A stretch of 6,252 nt of DNA from Victivallales bacterium (GTDB taxonomy: Bacteria; Verrucomicrobiota; Lentisphaeria; Oligosphaerales; Oligosphaeraceae), in assembly GCA_017543165.1 (NCBI GenBank), contig JAFYGL010000185.1:1-6252 (forward strand), given 5' to 3'. Position 1 is the first letter of the stretch. Each line of letters opens with the position of its first letter. Under the pieces are notes generated by a model. It had not been told where the DNA came from, ran no database searches, and saw only the letters and a program-made list of their open reading frames with translations. Both the position numbers and the translations under genes were made by a program. This document shows positions 1-6,227 of this stretch, piece after piece.

Positions 1-43
1 GCAGGCGCGAGCGAAACCCACGGATATGCCACGCAAAAATTCA

Positions 44-60
44 AGCCGCGTTAGCGGCGA
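44..60 (-). repeat. 17-bp palindromic repeat, copy 1
   Basis: Reverse-orientation copy of TCGCCGCTAACGCGGCT. Each copy is itself a small hairpin, GCCGC stem, TAAC or GTTA loop, GCGGC stem (here 45-58). On the minus strand this copy is followed by TTGAATTTTTG, the nearest thing to a U-tract downstream of the operon, so it is a weak candidate for the operon terminator. Confidence 0.8.
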
Positions 61-91
61 CATACGGAAACACCTTGCCATAATGATTCTA

Positions 92-108
92 TCGCCGCTA
101 ACGCGGCT
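92..108 (+). repeat. 17-bp palindromic repeat, copy 2
   Basis: Identical 17-mer TCGCCGCTAACGCGGCT in forward orientation. The hairpin core is at 94-107. It is followed on the plus strand by TTATATTCTAG, not a convincing U-tract. It forms the right inner arm of the nested inverted repeat. Confidence 0.8.
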
Positions 109-130
109 TTATATTCTAGTGGTGTCACAT

Positions 131-173
131 CCGTGGGTTTCGCTCGCGCCTGCGGCGCTCGCTCCACCCACGG
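131..173. repeat. Imperfect hairpin between CCGTGGGT and ACCCACGG
   Basis: CCGTGGGT (131-138) pairs with ACCCACGG (166-173), and GCGCC (146-150) pairs with GGCGC (154-158) around a TGC loop; the bases between the two stems are not complementary. The ACCCACGG arm also occurs at 16-23. The segment joins the nested inverted repeat to the third 17-bp copy, so most of the 229 bp downstream of the operon is repeat-derived. Confidence 0.65.
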
Positions 174-183
174 CTAGCTTCCG

Positions 184-200
184 TCGCCGCTAACGCGGCT
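184..200 (+). repeat. 17-bp palindromic repeat, copy 3
   Basis: Third identical 17-mer, forward orientation, hairpin core at 186-199, about 30 bp beyond the stop codon of the large membrane protein. Flanking bases (TTCCG before, TTGAA shortly after) are shared with copy 1 read on the opposite strand, so the repeated unit is longer than 17 bp. On the operon transcript it would form a stem without a following U-run, so it may protect the 3' end more than terminate. Confidence 0.8.
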
Positions 201-229
201 CCTTGAAAGTACCCACCTCAGGTGTATCG

Positions 230-3169
230 TCAACGCCTGATGAACAAGGGCATTCCGTTGATTATATGCTCGCGGGCCTCGGAACTTATGATATGCCCAT
301 CCTTGGAAACAACGAACAACTTTGGGGAGGGGAAGCCAATGATGGATTCCAGCGGCCTGTCCACGCTGGCAATCAACTTTATTGCAGGGCCTCCGTCAAC
401 AAACACAATGGAGCCAGCGCAGCTGTACTGCCCGTTGATTACATTCAGATATTCATCACATCTTTCCTTGAAGACCGTTTTCAGTTTGTTCAAGTCAGGC
501 AGGCTGGCAATGGCTCCCTTGACCTTGGCATTTTCCTGCACAACCGCTGGATTCAGGGCATTCATCCATGGAACCGTGACATCTATGTTCTTGAACAAGT
601 CGGCTAGTTCCTTGAATTCAGGGACAAGTTCACCGTAGTTCCTGTCCAGCATCTGGGTAATGCGCCTGAATGCCACTGCCTTCGGTATCAATTCCATTGC
701 GGTATTGGACTTCAAGCGCTCCATTGCCTGTATCAGGTAAGCCACTATGTCATCGCCTTCATTCGCCCCGAACACAAACTGCTCCAGGAATTTGCGGTAT
801 TCTGAATAATTGTCCTCCTTCTTGCGCTCAAAATGGAAATCATATTTTTCGGATGTGAAGTTCTTGCCGAAAACATCGTTTGTATGCGCCAGCACCACCT
901 TGTCGCTGCCTGGGAACACATGGTATATCCTGCCGAAAACCTTGGTGAATTCGGGATTCTCCTTGTCAGGCCCTATGTTCAGCATGGCTGGGGAATATAG
1001 CCTCAGCCATTCCTGCGCACCCTTTTCCTTGTACTCAATGTAGAAGAAATCAGTCAATTCAGGAGTGTCGCTGGACATGCCGAGAATCTCCTTCACGATG
1101 TCATCCTTCGCCTGCCCCAACTGCCTCACCATCTTCAGCGAGCCTTCCCAAATCGTGCCTCGGACGCTGCCCTCAAGCAATGCGTCTATCTTGTCGCATT
1201 CCTCGGCGGTCGGCGGTATCTTCTCCAATTTGAATGTGTTCAGAACAGGCACGCTCAGGTACAGGTCGTAGTTGGCCAGCAGGCGCTTGTAGTCCAGAAC
1301 CAGTTCATCGTTCTTGGGCGCGATTTCAATGTAACGCTGGAGCAAAGTGCGGTATTTCACCAGATCGGGCAATGCCAGGACTATGTCCTGCCGCAGTTTT
1401 GCCACCTCGTCCTCCAATGCCTTCTTCTGACTCGCCTTCTCCTGGGCGGCCCTTTCCCAGGCCTGCAACTTCTCCGACCATTCTGCGAACGAGGTCTTGT
1501 CATATTCGCCCGCATTGGCAAGGTACTGGAGAGCCTCCTCCTTGCGCCCGCTCAACTCCGCTATCTTCGCCAGTTCGTCTTCATAATTGGCAAAAGGATG
1601 CGCCTTCGCCTCCTTTATGGCTGCCTGAACGGACGCCACCCACTGCACCACTGCGGACGATGCGTCATGTATGCGCTTGTCATTCCATTCCTGGTATGCC
1701 TGCTTCCAGTTCTTGATGCGGTTCGCCTTGCCATTGTCCTTCAATTCATTGGCGATATTAAGTCCATTGCCCAGCAATTCAGTCACCCTGACAGGATTTG
1801 CGGAACTGAAGCCCCTGCGCCTGATGCTTTCCAGTTCATCCAGCACATCCTTGTAGTTTGACGCCAGGTCCTCCTTGTGCTTGATTTCATCCTGCGCCTT
1901 GCGTTTGAAATCCAGTATTTCAGGCGACGCGGCAAAAGCTGGATCCTGGGTGCCCAGCAGCGATATGTAATCCAGCACCTTGTTGTATTCCTCCTTGGAA
2001 TACAGTTCCTGCACGTGCGCCAAGGTGGCATTGTGCCTGTTGCGGCGGGCGGTGACAAGATACAAAGCGATGCCTGCCGCCAGAAGCAGAACCACAATGG
2101 CGGCGATACTTGTGGAGAGCAGCCGCTTGCGGCGCTCCTTGGCGGCCTTCTTCTCCGCAAGCGTCTCCTCGACTTGCCTTCTCAAAACATCCGACACGGG
2201 AATCTGCCATGACAGGACATGCTCCCAGGCGTGCCTCAGCGTGATTTCGTCCAATGTCCCTGCATTGAGGTTGTTCTGGAATGTCTCCACTTCCTTGAGG
2301 AACGCCGCCTTCTTTTCGTTGCGCCTTGCCTGCAAGTCCAGCATCTCCCTGGCAGCAGCCAGCACTGCGTTCCAGGCGCCAGGCACATCTATGAACGCCT
2401 CGTCCTCAGACAGTTTCTTCGCGCTTTCCAGCAATGCCTCCGTGCTGGTCACATCTTCCTCGCTGGTGCTGAACTGCAATTTCCGCATCAGATTGCTGGC
2501 CTCCCTGTTCAAGTCAGAGGCGCGTTCCGACAGCAGGGCGGTCTTCAACTTGCGCATGATATCCGCAGGCGGCTCGGTGGCGCGCTGCGGATTGGTGAAT
2601 TCAGCATACATTCTGCGCAGTTCCCGTATGTCCAGTTTCTGCAAGGCCACTTCCGTGCGCCACACCTGCTCTGGCATGAGTTCTTCTTCCAAGGGCTTCA
2701 GGTTCACCGCCCAACTGGGGTTGGCGGGGTCCTTCTCGCGGATTTTACGCAACAGCTGCACGCTCAGTTCATGGTCGCCTACATACACGCTGCGGCGGTA
2801 TTCACGCATGAGCGGCGCCAGTCCCTCTTCGGTGGTCACTGCTTCCTTGAGGCGCTTGCATGCCTCCTTGTCAATCTGCGGAGGAACGCTCAATTCCAGG
2901 TCAATGCACAGGTTATACCATTTTTCCACGCCTTCGAAATTCAGCATGTCAATGTACTCCAGCAAGTTTGGCTCGTTGCCAGCCTCATTCACTGCCTCGG
3001 AACGCATGCCCTTGCTGAGGTAATCCATGCATCTGGAAAGGCGTTCCTGCACGGTTTCGCACATCATGGTGTACTGGGAAGCCAGGTCCTCCAGACTGTC
3101 ATTGCGCTCGATCTGCGCGGAAGCTAGCTTCTGCTGAATCTGCTTTACTATCTGCTGTTCCTGTGTCAT
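230..3169 (-). CDS. Large single-pass membrane protein with helical cytoplasmic and extracytoplasmic regions
   Basis: Third and last gene, 979 aa, 9 bp after the GAP1-N2-like gene; not recognised as a named family. Residues 1-335 are charged and helical with TPR-like stretches (for example 129-163). A strongly basic segment at 340-349 (KKAAKERRKR) precedes one hydrophobic helix at about 350-372; by the positive-inside rule the N-terminal part is cytoplasmic and about 600 residues lie outside. After the helix come more helical, TPR-like or coiled-coil segments (about 383-450 and 560-600), then a region at about 635-900, and a small mixed end domain at about 910-979 (GSIVFVDG, SPKLFVVSKDG) that looks beta-rich. 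There is no N-terminal signal peptide and no enzymatic motif that I can see. AAGGGG sits 5 nt before the ATG and overlaps the previous stop codon. Inferred role: membrane anchor or scaffold for the GTPase and its partner; transport or envelope stress sensing are alternatives. Confidence 0.94.
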   Translation of the reverse strand: MTQEQQIVKQIQQKLASAQIERNDSLEDLASQYTMMCETVQERLSRCMDYLSKGMRSEAVNEAGNEPNLLEYIDMLNFEGVEKWYNLCIDLELSVPPQIDKEACKRLKEAVTTEEGLAPLMREYRRSVYVGDHELSVQLLRKIREKDPANPSWAVNLKPLEEELMPEQVWRTEVALQKLDIRELRRMYAEFTNPQRATEPPADIMRKLKTALLSERASDLNREASNLMRKLQFSTSEEDVTSTEALLESAKKLSEDEAFIDVPGAWNAVLAAAREMLDLQARRNEKKAAFLKEVETFQNNLNAGTLDEITLRHAWEHVLSWQIPVSDVLRRQVEETLAEKKAAKERRKRLLSTSIAAIVVLLLAAGIALYLVTARRNRHNATLAHVQELYSKEEYNKVLDYISLLGTQDPAFAASPEILDFKRKAQDEIKHKEDLASNYKDVLDELESIRRRGFSSANPVRVTELLGNGLNIANELKDNGKANRIKNWKQAYQEWNDKRIHDASSAVVQWVASVQAAIKEAKAHPFANYEDELAKIAELSGRKEEALQYLANAGEYDKTSFAEWSEKLQAWERAAQEKASQKKALEDEVAKLRQDIVLALPDLVKYRTLLQRYIEIAPKNDELVLDYKRLLANYDLYLSVPVLNTFKLEKIPPTAEECDKIDALLEGSVRGTIWEGSLKMVRQLGQAKDDIVKEILGMSSDTPELTDFFYIEYKEKGAQEWLRLYSPAMLNIGPDKENPEFTKVFGRIYHVFPGSDKVVLAHTNDVFGKNFTSEKYDFHFERKKEDNYSEYRKFLEQFVFGANEGDDIVAYLIQAMERLKSNTAMELIPKAVAFRRITQMLDRNYGELVPEFKELADLFKNIDVTVPWMNALNPAVVQENAKVKGAIASLPDLNKLKTVFKERCDEYLNVINGQYSCAGSIVFVDGGPAIKLIASVDRPLESIIGFPSPKLFVVSKDGHIISSEAREHIINGMPLFIRR

Positions 3170-3174
3170 TGTCG

Positions 3175-3180
3175 CCCCTT
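3175..3180 (-). promoter_or_regulatory. Ribosome binding site of the large membrane protein gene
   Basis: Minus-strand AAGGGG lies 5 nt before the ATG at 3169 and shares bases with the TAA stop of the preceding gene (3179-3181). This arrangement fits termination-reinitiation coupling between the second and third genes. Confidence 0.6.
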
Positions 3181-4093
3181 AAAATCTCTTGCGTGGTTTC
3201 AAAGTAAGCATATTTATGTTTCTGCTGTCGGAATTGACTGTCATGGTGCCGCCTGCGTTCTTCTGAACGGGAACGACAATTTTCTTTTCGGGCAGATGCC
3301 CAGTCCTGGCGTATTCTGCCAGGGCGCCAGTGGGTGTCTTCAGTTCCACGCCTGTCAAATCCAATATCTTCGCCTTTGGATTGCGCCTTGCGTCCCTGTA
3401 CGCGTCTGAATCAGGCAGGCAGCAACGCCAGCAGCATGTGGAACCTGCTGGCAGAGTGCTGAAATATGTGTTGAAGGTGACTTTCCAGCGCTGGTATTCA
3501 GGCAGCAGCACCAGGGATTCTGCAATCAATGGAAGCAATTCCATGCCAGGCAGGAACAGTATTATCACGATGCCCTCTGGATTGCCGAGGAACATGTCAG
3601 GCAAGATTGCCGCATTGCCTGCGTCGCCTGTAAGTTCAGCCCAGTTCTGCGCTGGAGCAGGCGTCGCATCGCCCTGCGGTATCTCCTTCTGTGTTTCCAG
3701 CAGATGTGGTGCCTCGTCCCACTCGTCCAGCAAAAAGCCAGGTTGCTGGCAGAGCCAGGCAGGCCCTGCCGCCGCCCTTTCCTTGGACTGGCAGATCACG
3801 TGGTGCGCCAATTTGTTGCTGCGCCCCGTGTGGTCTGGATGCGCAGCGCCAATGCGGGAAACAATGCTGGTGCCACGGCCAAGGATGCTGCTGTATAGAT
3901 GGCTCCAGGCAACTGGCTCCTGCATTTCAGAGATGTTGTCTATGGAGGAACGCAAGCCCTTGTACGCGCTCAGCGCCTCCAGCAATTGTATGTACTGTGG
4001 CGGCATTCCCCGCGTATGCGCCACGGTGCAGAAGCCGCGCGTGCCTGGACGGAGGCCCTTTTCTGCCGAGGTATAGACAAGTTCGTATGCCAT
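3179..4093 (-). CDS. GAP1-N2-like GTPase-associated protein
   Basis: Second gene, 304 aa, starting 9 bp after the stop of the FHA-GTPase gene. The N-terminus (ELVYTSAEKGLRPGTRGFCT at 4-23, then TRGMP at 27-31) and the segment HPDHTGRSNKLAHHV (85-99), plus RWKVTFNTYFSTLPAG (202-217), recall the N-terminal domain of GTPase-associated protein 1 (GAP1-N2 type), which is encoded next to double-GTPases. Full GAP1 proteins are usually longer, with middle and C-terminal domains; here only the N-terminal unit is present, ending in a basic tail (LKPRKRF). A Cys cluster lies at 220, 221, 224 and 225. H85, H88, H97 and H98 are conserved-looking polar residues, but no catalytic role is known to me. No signal peptide is seen, and the hydrophobic patch at 174-198 is short and probably a buried strand/helix. 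The start is supported by the family N-terminus; there is no Shine-Dalgarno sequence, so translation probably depends on coupling to the upstream gene. Function: presumed partner or regulator of the GTPase. Confidence 0.92.
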   Translation of the reverse strand: MAYELVYTSAEKGLRPGTRGFCTVAHTRGMPPQYIQLLEALSAYKGLRSSIDNISEMQEPVAWSHLYSSILGRGTSIVSRIGAAHPDHTGRSNKLAHHVICQSKERAAAGPAWLCQQPGFLLDEWDEAPHLLETQKEIPQGDATPAPAQNWAELTGDAGNAAILPDMFLGNPEGIVIILFLPGMELLPLIAESLVLLPEYQRWKVTFNTYFSTLPAGSTCCWRCCLPDSDAYRDARRNPKAKILDLTGVELKTPTGALAEYARTGHLPEKKIVVPVQKNAGGTMTVNSDSRNINMLTLKPRKRF

Positions 4094-4102
4094 CGTTGTC
4101 TA

Positions 4103-5971
4103 TTATGCGTTGTCGCCAGGCACTGTGAACCAAATATCCGTGCCTGGACACTGCAACTGGCAGCCCGCAAACGAATGCGGCACCTGCAATGGCTTGCGGC
4201 GGCCTGGTATCTCAACAAAGAATATGTCGCCAGACAGACGGCATTTCACATCTGGATAGTTCTCGTGCTCCTCGGGTGCGGCGGCCTTTATGAAGCCATG
4301 CTGGCACAGGAAATACAGCATCGGCACAGTCGCCCAGAATGGCTCGATGTCCCTGGGATGTATTCCAAGAAGCCCAGTTTCCTCGTCCAGTTCGGGGCTG
4401 TGGCCCAAGGCGCTGTTTGGCAAATAAAGCACCTCGCCAGCAAAGGTCTCCGCGGTGGAGACAATTTCCGGGCAAAGCTCGTCCAGCAGCATGCGCAATT
4501 CAAAGGACACGTTCTTCAGCAGCGGCACATCCAAGGCGCAGGTGTTGAGTTCGCTGTCCCACTTCCAGGGTTCCTCTGGCAAATCGTGTGTCATCAGCGA
4601 CCGCCAGGTATCGTACTTGGAAAGCACCACAACCAGTGTCTTCCTGGACTTCTGCCCCGAGCGCATTCCAGAATACTTCTTTATGCGGTTTATCATTTCC
4701 GTAAGTATGATTTCCTGCCGCTGCACACGGGCGGCGGCGGACAGCTGCGGGTCGTCCACCCCCTTTATTCTACGACGGAAACGCACGTCCTTGGTGGGGT
4801 CGAACAGGAAGAATATTGTGTCCGAATGCAACAGATGCTGCGTGGTGGGGTTCTCCACGGAATCCATGCCAGGCTCAAAATGCTCGCCAGCGTTGTCATA
4901 CAGCACCAATGTGCGGGACAATGTGTCCTTGACCTTCTCGTACATGGGATGGTGCTCCGCAGGGGCCACTGTGAACAGGAACGGGCTTGGCAGGTTAATC
5001 AGCATATTATCCAGCAGCACCTGGTTGTACAGTTCGCCTTGTAGTTCTGTCTTGCGCAGAGCCACCAGCGCATCCTGGTCCGACGCCAGGAATACAGTCT
5101 CCTCGAATTCATTGAGTATCTGGTTGTTCACCGCATCAGTGTCGGTGAATGAAATTGCGAAATCCCTGGACAATGTGTTGCGCAGGTTCCAGGTCATGCT
5201 GGTCAGGAAATAGGACTTGCCGCTGGCGGTCGCTCCAACGATGGACAGGAACAGCGGCGGCATCTCGGCGGCGGCCTGGGGTATTCTCAGGTGGCAATGT
5301 GGGCATGCCATGTCAGGGCAGCTCATTCCCGCCGCGTCTATTGCATTGCCTTCAGGCGTGAATCGGGAAGGCAGAAAGCGCTGTGCTGCGTCCGCCCCAA
5401 GAACTGGGTCGCCCATGAGACTCTGGTGCCTGGCGATGAACAGGAATTCGCTGACATCAAAACTGTGCCAGCAGTGCGGGCAGATTATGCCGCGGTGCGC
5501 CGAATTGGCATTGCCCCTGGTGAATGTGGCCGACCTGTTGACTGGCGAGGCCGCCAACTCCTCCAATGCCCTGCTCTGGGAATCCTCTGGCGTCTCCTTT
5601 TTCTCCTGCTTCGGGGGCACAGCCTGCCCCTGCAATGGCGGCAACACGTCCAGTTCCTCTTCATTCAATGCGAAATCCACGTAGATGCGCCCCATGACAA
5701 TGCGCTGCGGATGGTCTATGACCACGCTCTGCACCTTCTGCCCGTCTCGGAACATGCCGTTGGTGCTGAACTGGTCCTCCAGATGTATGGAGCCGCCTTC
5801 CTCGTCCTTGGTAAGCATGGCATGAAGGCTTGAGACAGACGGGTCAGCCAGCGTAATGTCATTGCTGTTCTGCCGCCCTATCCTGCAAGGGAACATCTCT
5901 ATGCGCTTCTCCAAAACGCCATCGGGCATATACGCCCTCATATAACACACTTGAGCCTCGTTTTTCGACAT
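4103..5971 (-). CDS. FHA - zinc ribbon - P-loop GTPase-like protein (DO-GTPase2-like)
   Basis: First gene of the operon; probably a cytosolic nucleotide-dependent switch recruited to phosphothreonine partners. Numbering is for a 622-aa product. Residues about 8-105 form an FHA domain, with G32-R33, N37-D38-I39, S47, H50 and the STNG turn at 69-72. A linker follows. A split zinc ribbon has CPHC at 164-167, C218 and CPHC at 223-226. The P-loop domain has Walker A GATASGKS at 246-253, a DNAGE motif at 359-363 (DxxG-like G3), FDPT at 390-393, SKYD at 451-454 (NKxD-like G4) and SALG at 520-523 (G5-like). The motif set and spacing match, from memory, planctomycete proteins of the double-GTPase 2 class; the partner and substrate are unknown. 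The ATG at 5971 is preferred over an in-frame GTG at 5983, because that GTG lies inside the AGAGGTG Shine-Dalgarno sequence. No membrane segment or signal peptide is seen. The gene is intact; the domain calls are firm, the biological role is inferred. Confidence 0.94.
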   Translation of the reverse strand: MSKNEAQVCYMRAYMPDGVLEKRIEMFPCRIGRQNSNDITLADPSVSSLHAMLTKDEEGGSIHLEDQFSTNGMFRDGQKVQSVVIDHPQRIVMGRIYVDFALNEEELDVLPPLQGQAVPPKQEKKETPEDSQSRALEELAASPVNRSATFTRGNANSAHRGIICPHCWHSFDVSEFLFIARHQSLMGDPVLGADAAQRFLPSRFTPEGNAIDAAGMSCPDMACPHCHLRIPQAAAEMPPLFLSIVGATASGKSYFLTSMTWNLRNTLSRDFAISFTDTDAVNNQILNEFEETVFLASDQDALVALRKTELQGELYNQVLLDNMLINLPSPFLFTVAPAEHHPMYEKVKDTLSRTLVLYDNAGEHFEPGMDSVENPTTQHLLHSDTIFFLFDPTKDVRFRRRIKGVDDPQLSAAARVQRQEIILTEMINRIKKYSGMRSGQKSRKTLVVVLSKYDTWRSLMTHDLPEEPWKWDSELNTCALDVPLLKNVSFELRMLLDELCPEIVSTAETFAGEVLYLPNSALGHSPELDEETGLLGIHPRDIEPFWATVPMLYFLCQHGFIKAAAPEEHENYPDVKCRLSGDIFFVEIPGRRKPLQVPHSFAGCQLQCPGTDIWFTVPGDNA

Positions 5972-5980
5972 CGCCTGCAA

Positions 5981-5988
5981 CACCTCTT
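5981..5988 (-). promoter_or_regulatory. Ribosome binding site of the FHA-GTPase gene
   Basis: Minus-strand AAGAGGTG lies 9 nt before the ATG at 5971. It decides the start: the GTG at 5983, which would add four residues, is itself part of this Shine-Dalgarno sequence and has no other one at a usable distance. Confidence 0.55.
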
Positions 5989-6022
5989 ATATCATGATGC
6001 TTATCATTAAATTCGTGTGCGC

Positions 6023-6050
6023 AATATAACAAGCCAATCAATATTTTCAA
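6023..6050 (-). promoter_or_regulatory. Putative sigma70-type promoter of the operon
   Basis: On the minus strand TTGAAA (6045-6050) and TATATT (6023-6028) are separated by 16 bp; each differs from the sigma70 consensus by one base. Transcription would begin near 6016, giving a leader of about 45 nt before the ATG at 5971. The surrounding 6000-6060 stretch is AT-rich compared with the genes. This is a pattern match only, and sigma factor preferences of the presumed host may differ. Confidence 0.45.
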
Positions 6051-6128
6051 AGGGAAAAACAACAAGTGGCAACTCAACTATTTAAGGCAAAGGCAATCGG
6101 TCAATCAGCCCATCATGCAGGGAATAAA

Positions 6129-6209
6129 GGGACAAAAGGGACAAAAGGGACCAAAGGGACAAAAGGGACAAAAGGGACAAAAGGGACTAAAGGGACAAAA
6201 GGGACAAAA
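6129..6209 (+). repeat. Nine-copy 9-bp tandem repeat (GGGACNAAA)
   Basis: GGGAC recurs at 6129, 6138, 6147, 6156, 6165, 6174, 6183, 6192 and 6201, a strict 9-bp period. The consensus is GGGACAAAA; unit 3 has C and unit 7 has T at the sixth base. The purine-rich strand is the plus strand. Because the period is three codons, the plus strand from an ATG at 6115 reads as Gly-X-Lys triplets, but no Shine-Dalgarno sequence is present and a noncoding minisatellite is the preferred reading. It lies about 150 bp upstream of the operon start. Confidence 0.9.
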
Positions 6210-6227
6210 ATGCAAAGAAAACAACGC

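Larger units (their letters stand above)
1..153. repeat. Nested inverted repeat with 25-bp perfect outer arms
   Basis: Bases 1-25 are the exact reverse complement of 129-153. Inside lies a second inverted pair: AGCCGCGTTAGCGGCGA at 44-60 against 92-108 (17 bp, perfect). The structure could extrude as a long cruciform or fold as nested stems in RNA. The outer arm may extend beyond the window start. It resembles the dispersed GC-rich palindromic repeats of PVC-group intergenic regions (from memory). No transposase or target duplication is visible. Confidence 0.8.

Noticed and set aside
44..108. Strong intrinsic terminator of the operon
   Set aside because: Stems are good but no stem is followed by a proper U-run on the minus strand; only a weak TTTTT a few bases after copy 1. 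Kept as a repeat with possible termination or 3'-end protection.
203..638. Plus-strand open frames of 134 and 138 codons
   Set aside because: Both are antisense to the end of the large membrane protein gene and show no domain or ribosome binding site.
1980..3023. Long plus-strand open frame of 347 codons
   Set aside because: It lies wholly antisense to the large membrane protein gene; its translation is Ser/Leu/Arg-rich without domains, as expected for a shadow of a helical, charged protein.
3899..5044. Plus-strand open frame of 381 codons
   Set aside because: It is antisense to parts of the GAP1-N2-like and FHA-GTPase genes, spans their junction, and is rich in His, Gln and Trp with no recognisable motif.
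5972..5983. Upstream in-frame GTG start for the FHA-GTPase gene
   Set aside because: The GTG is embedded in AGAGGTG, the best Shine-Dalgarno sequence for the ATG at 5971; starting there would leave it without a ribosome site.
5859..6077. Minus-strand 72-codon open frame over the promoter region
   Set aside because: It overlaps the start of the FHA-GTPase gene in another frame, runs across the putative promoter and has no family features or ribosome site.
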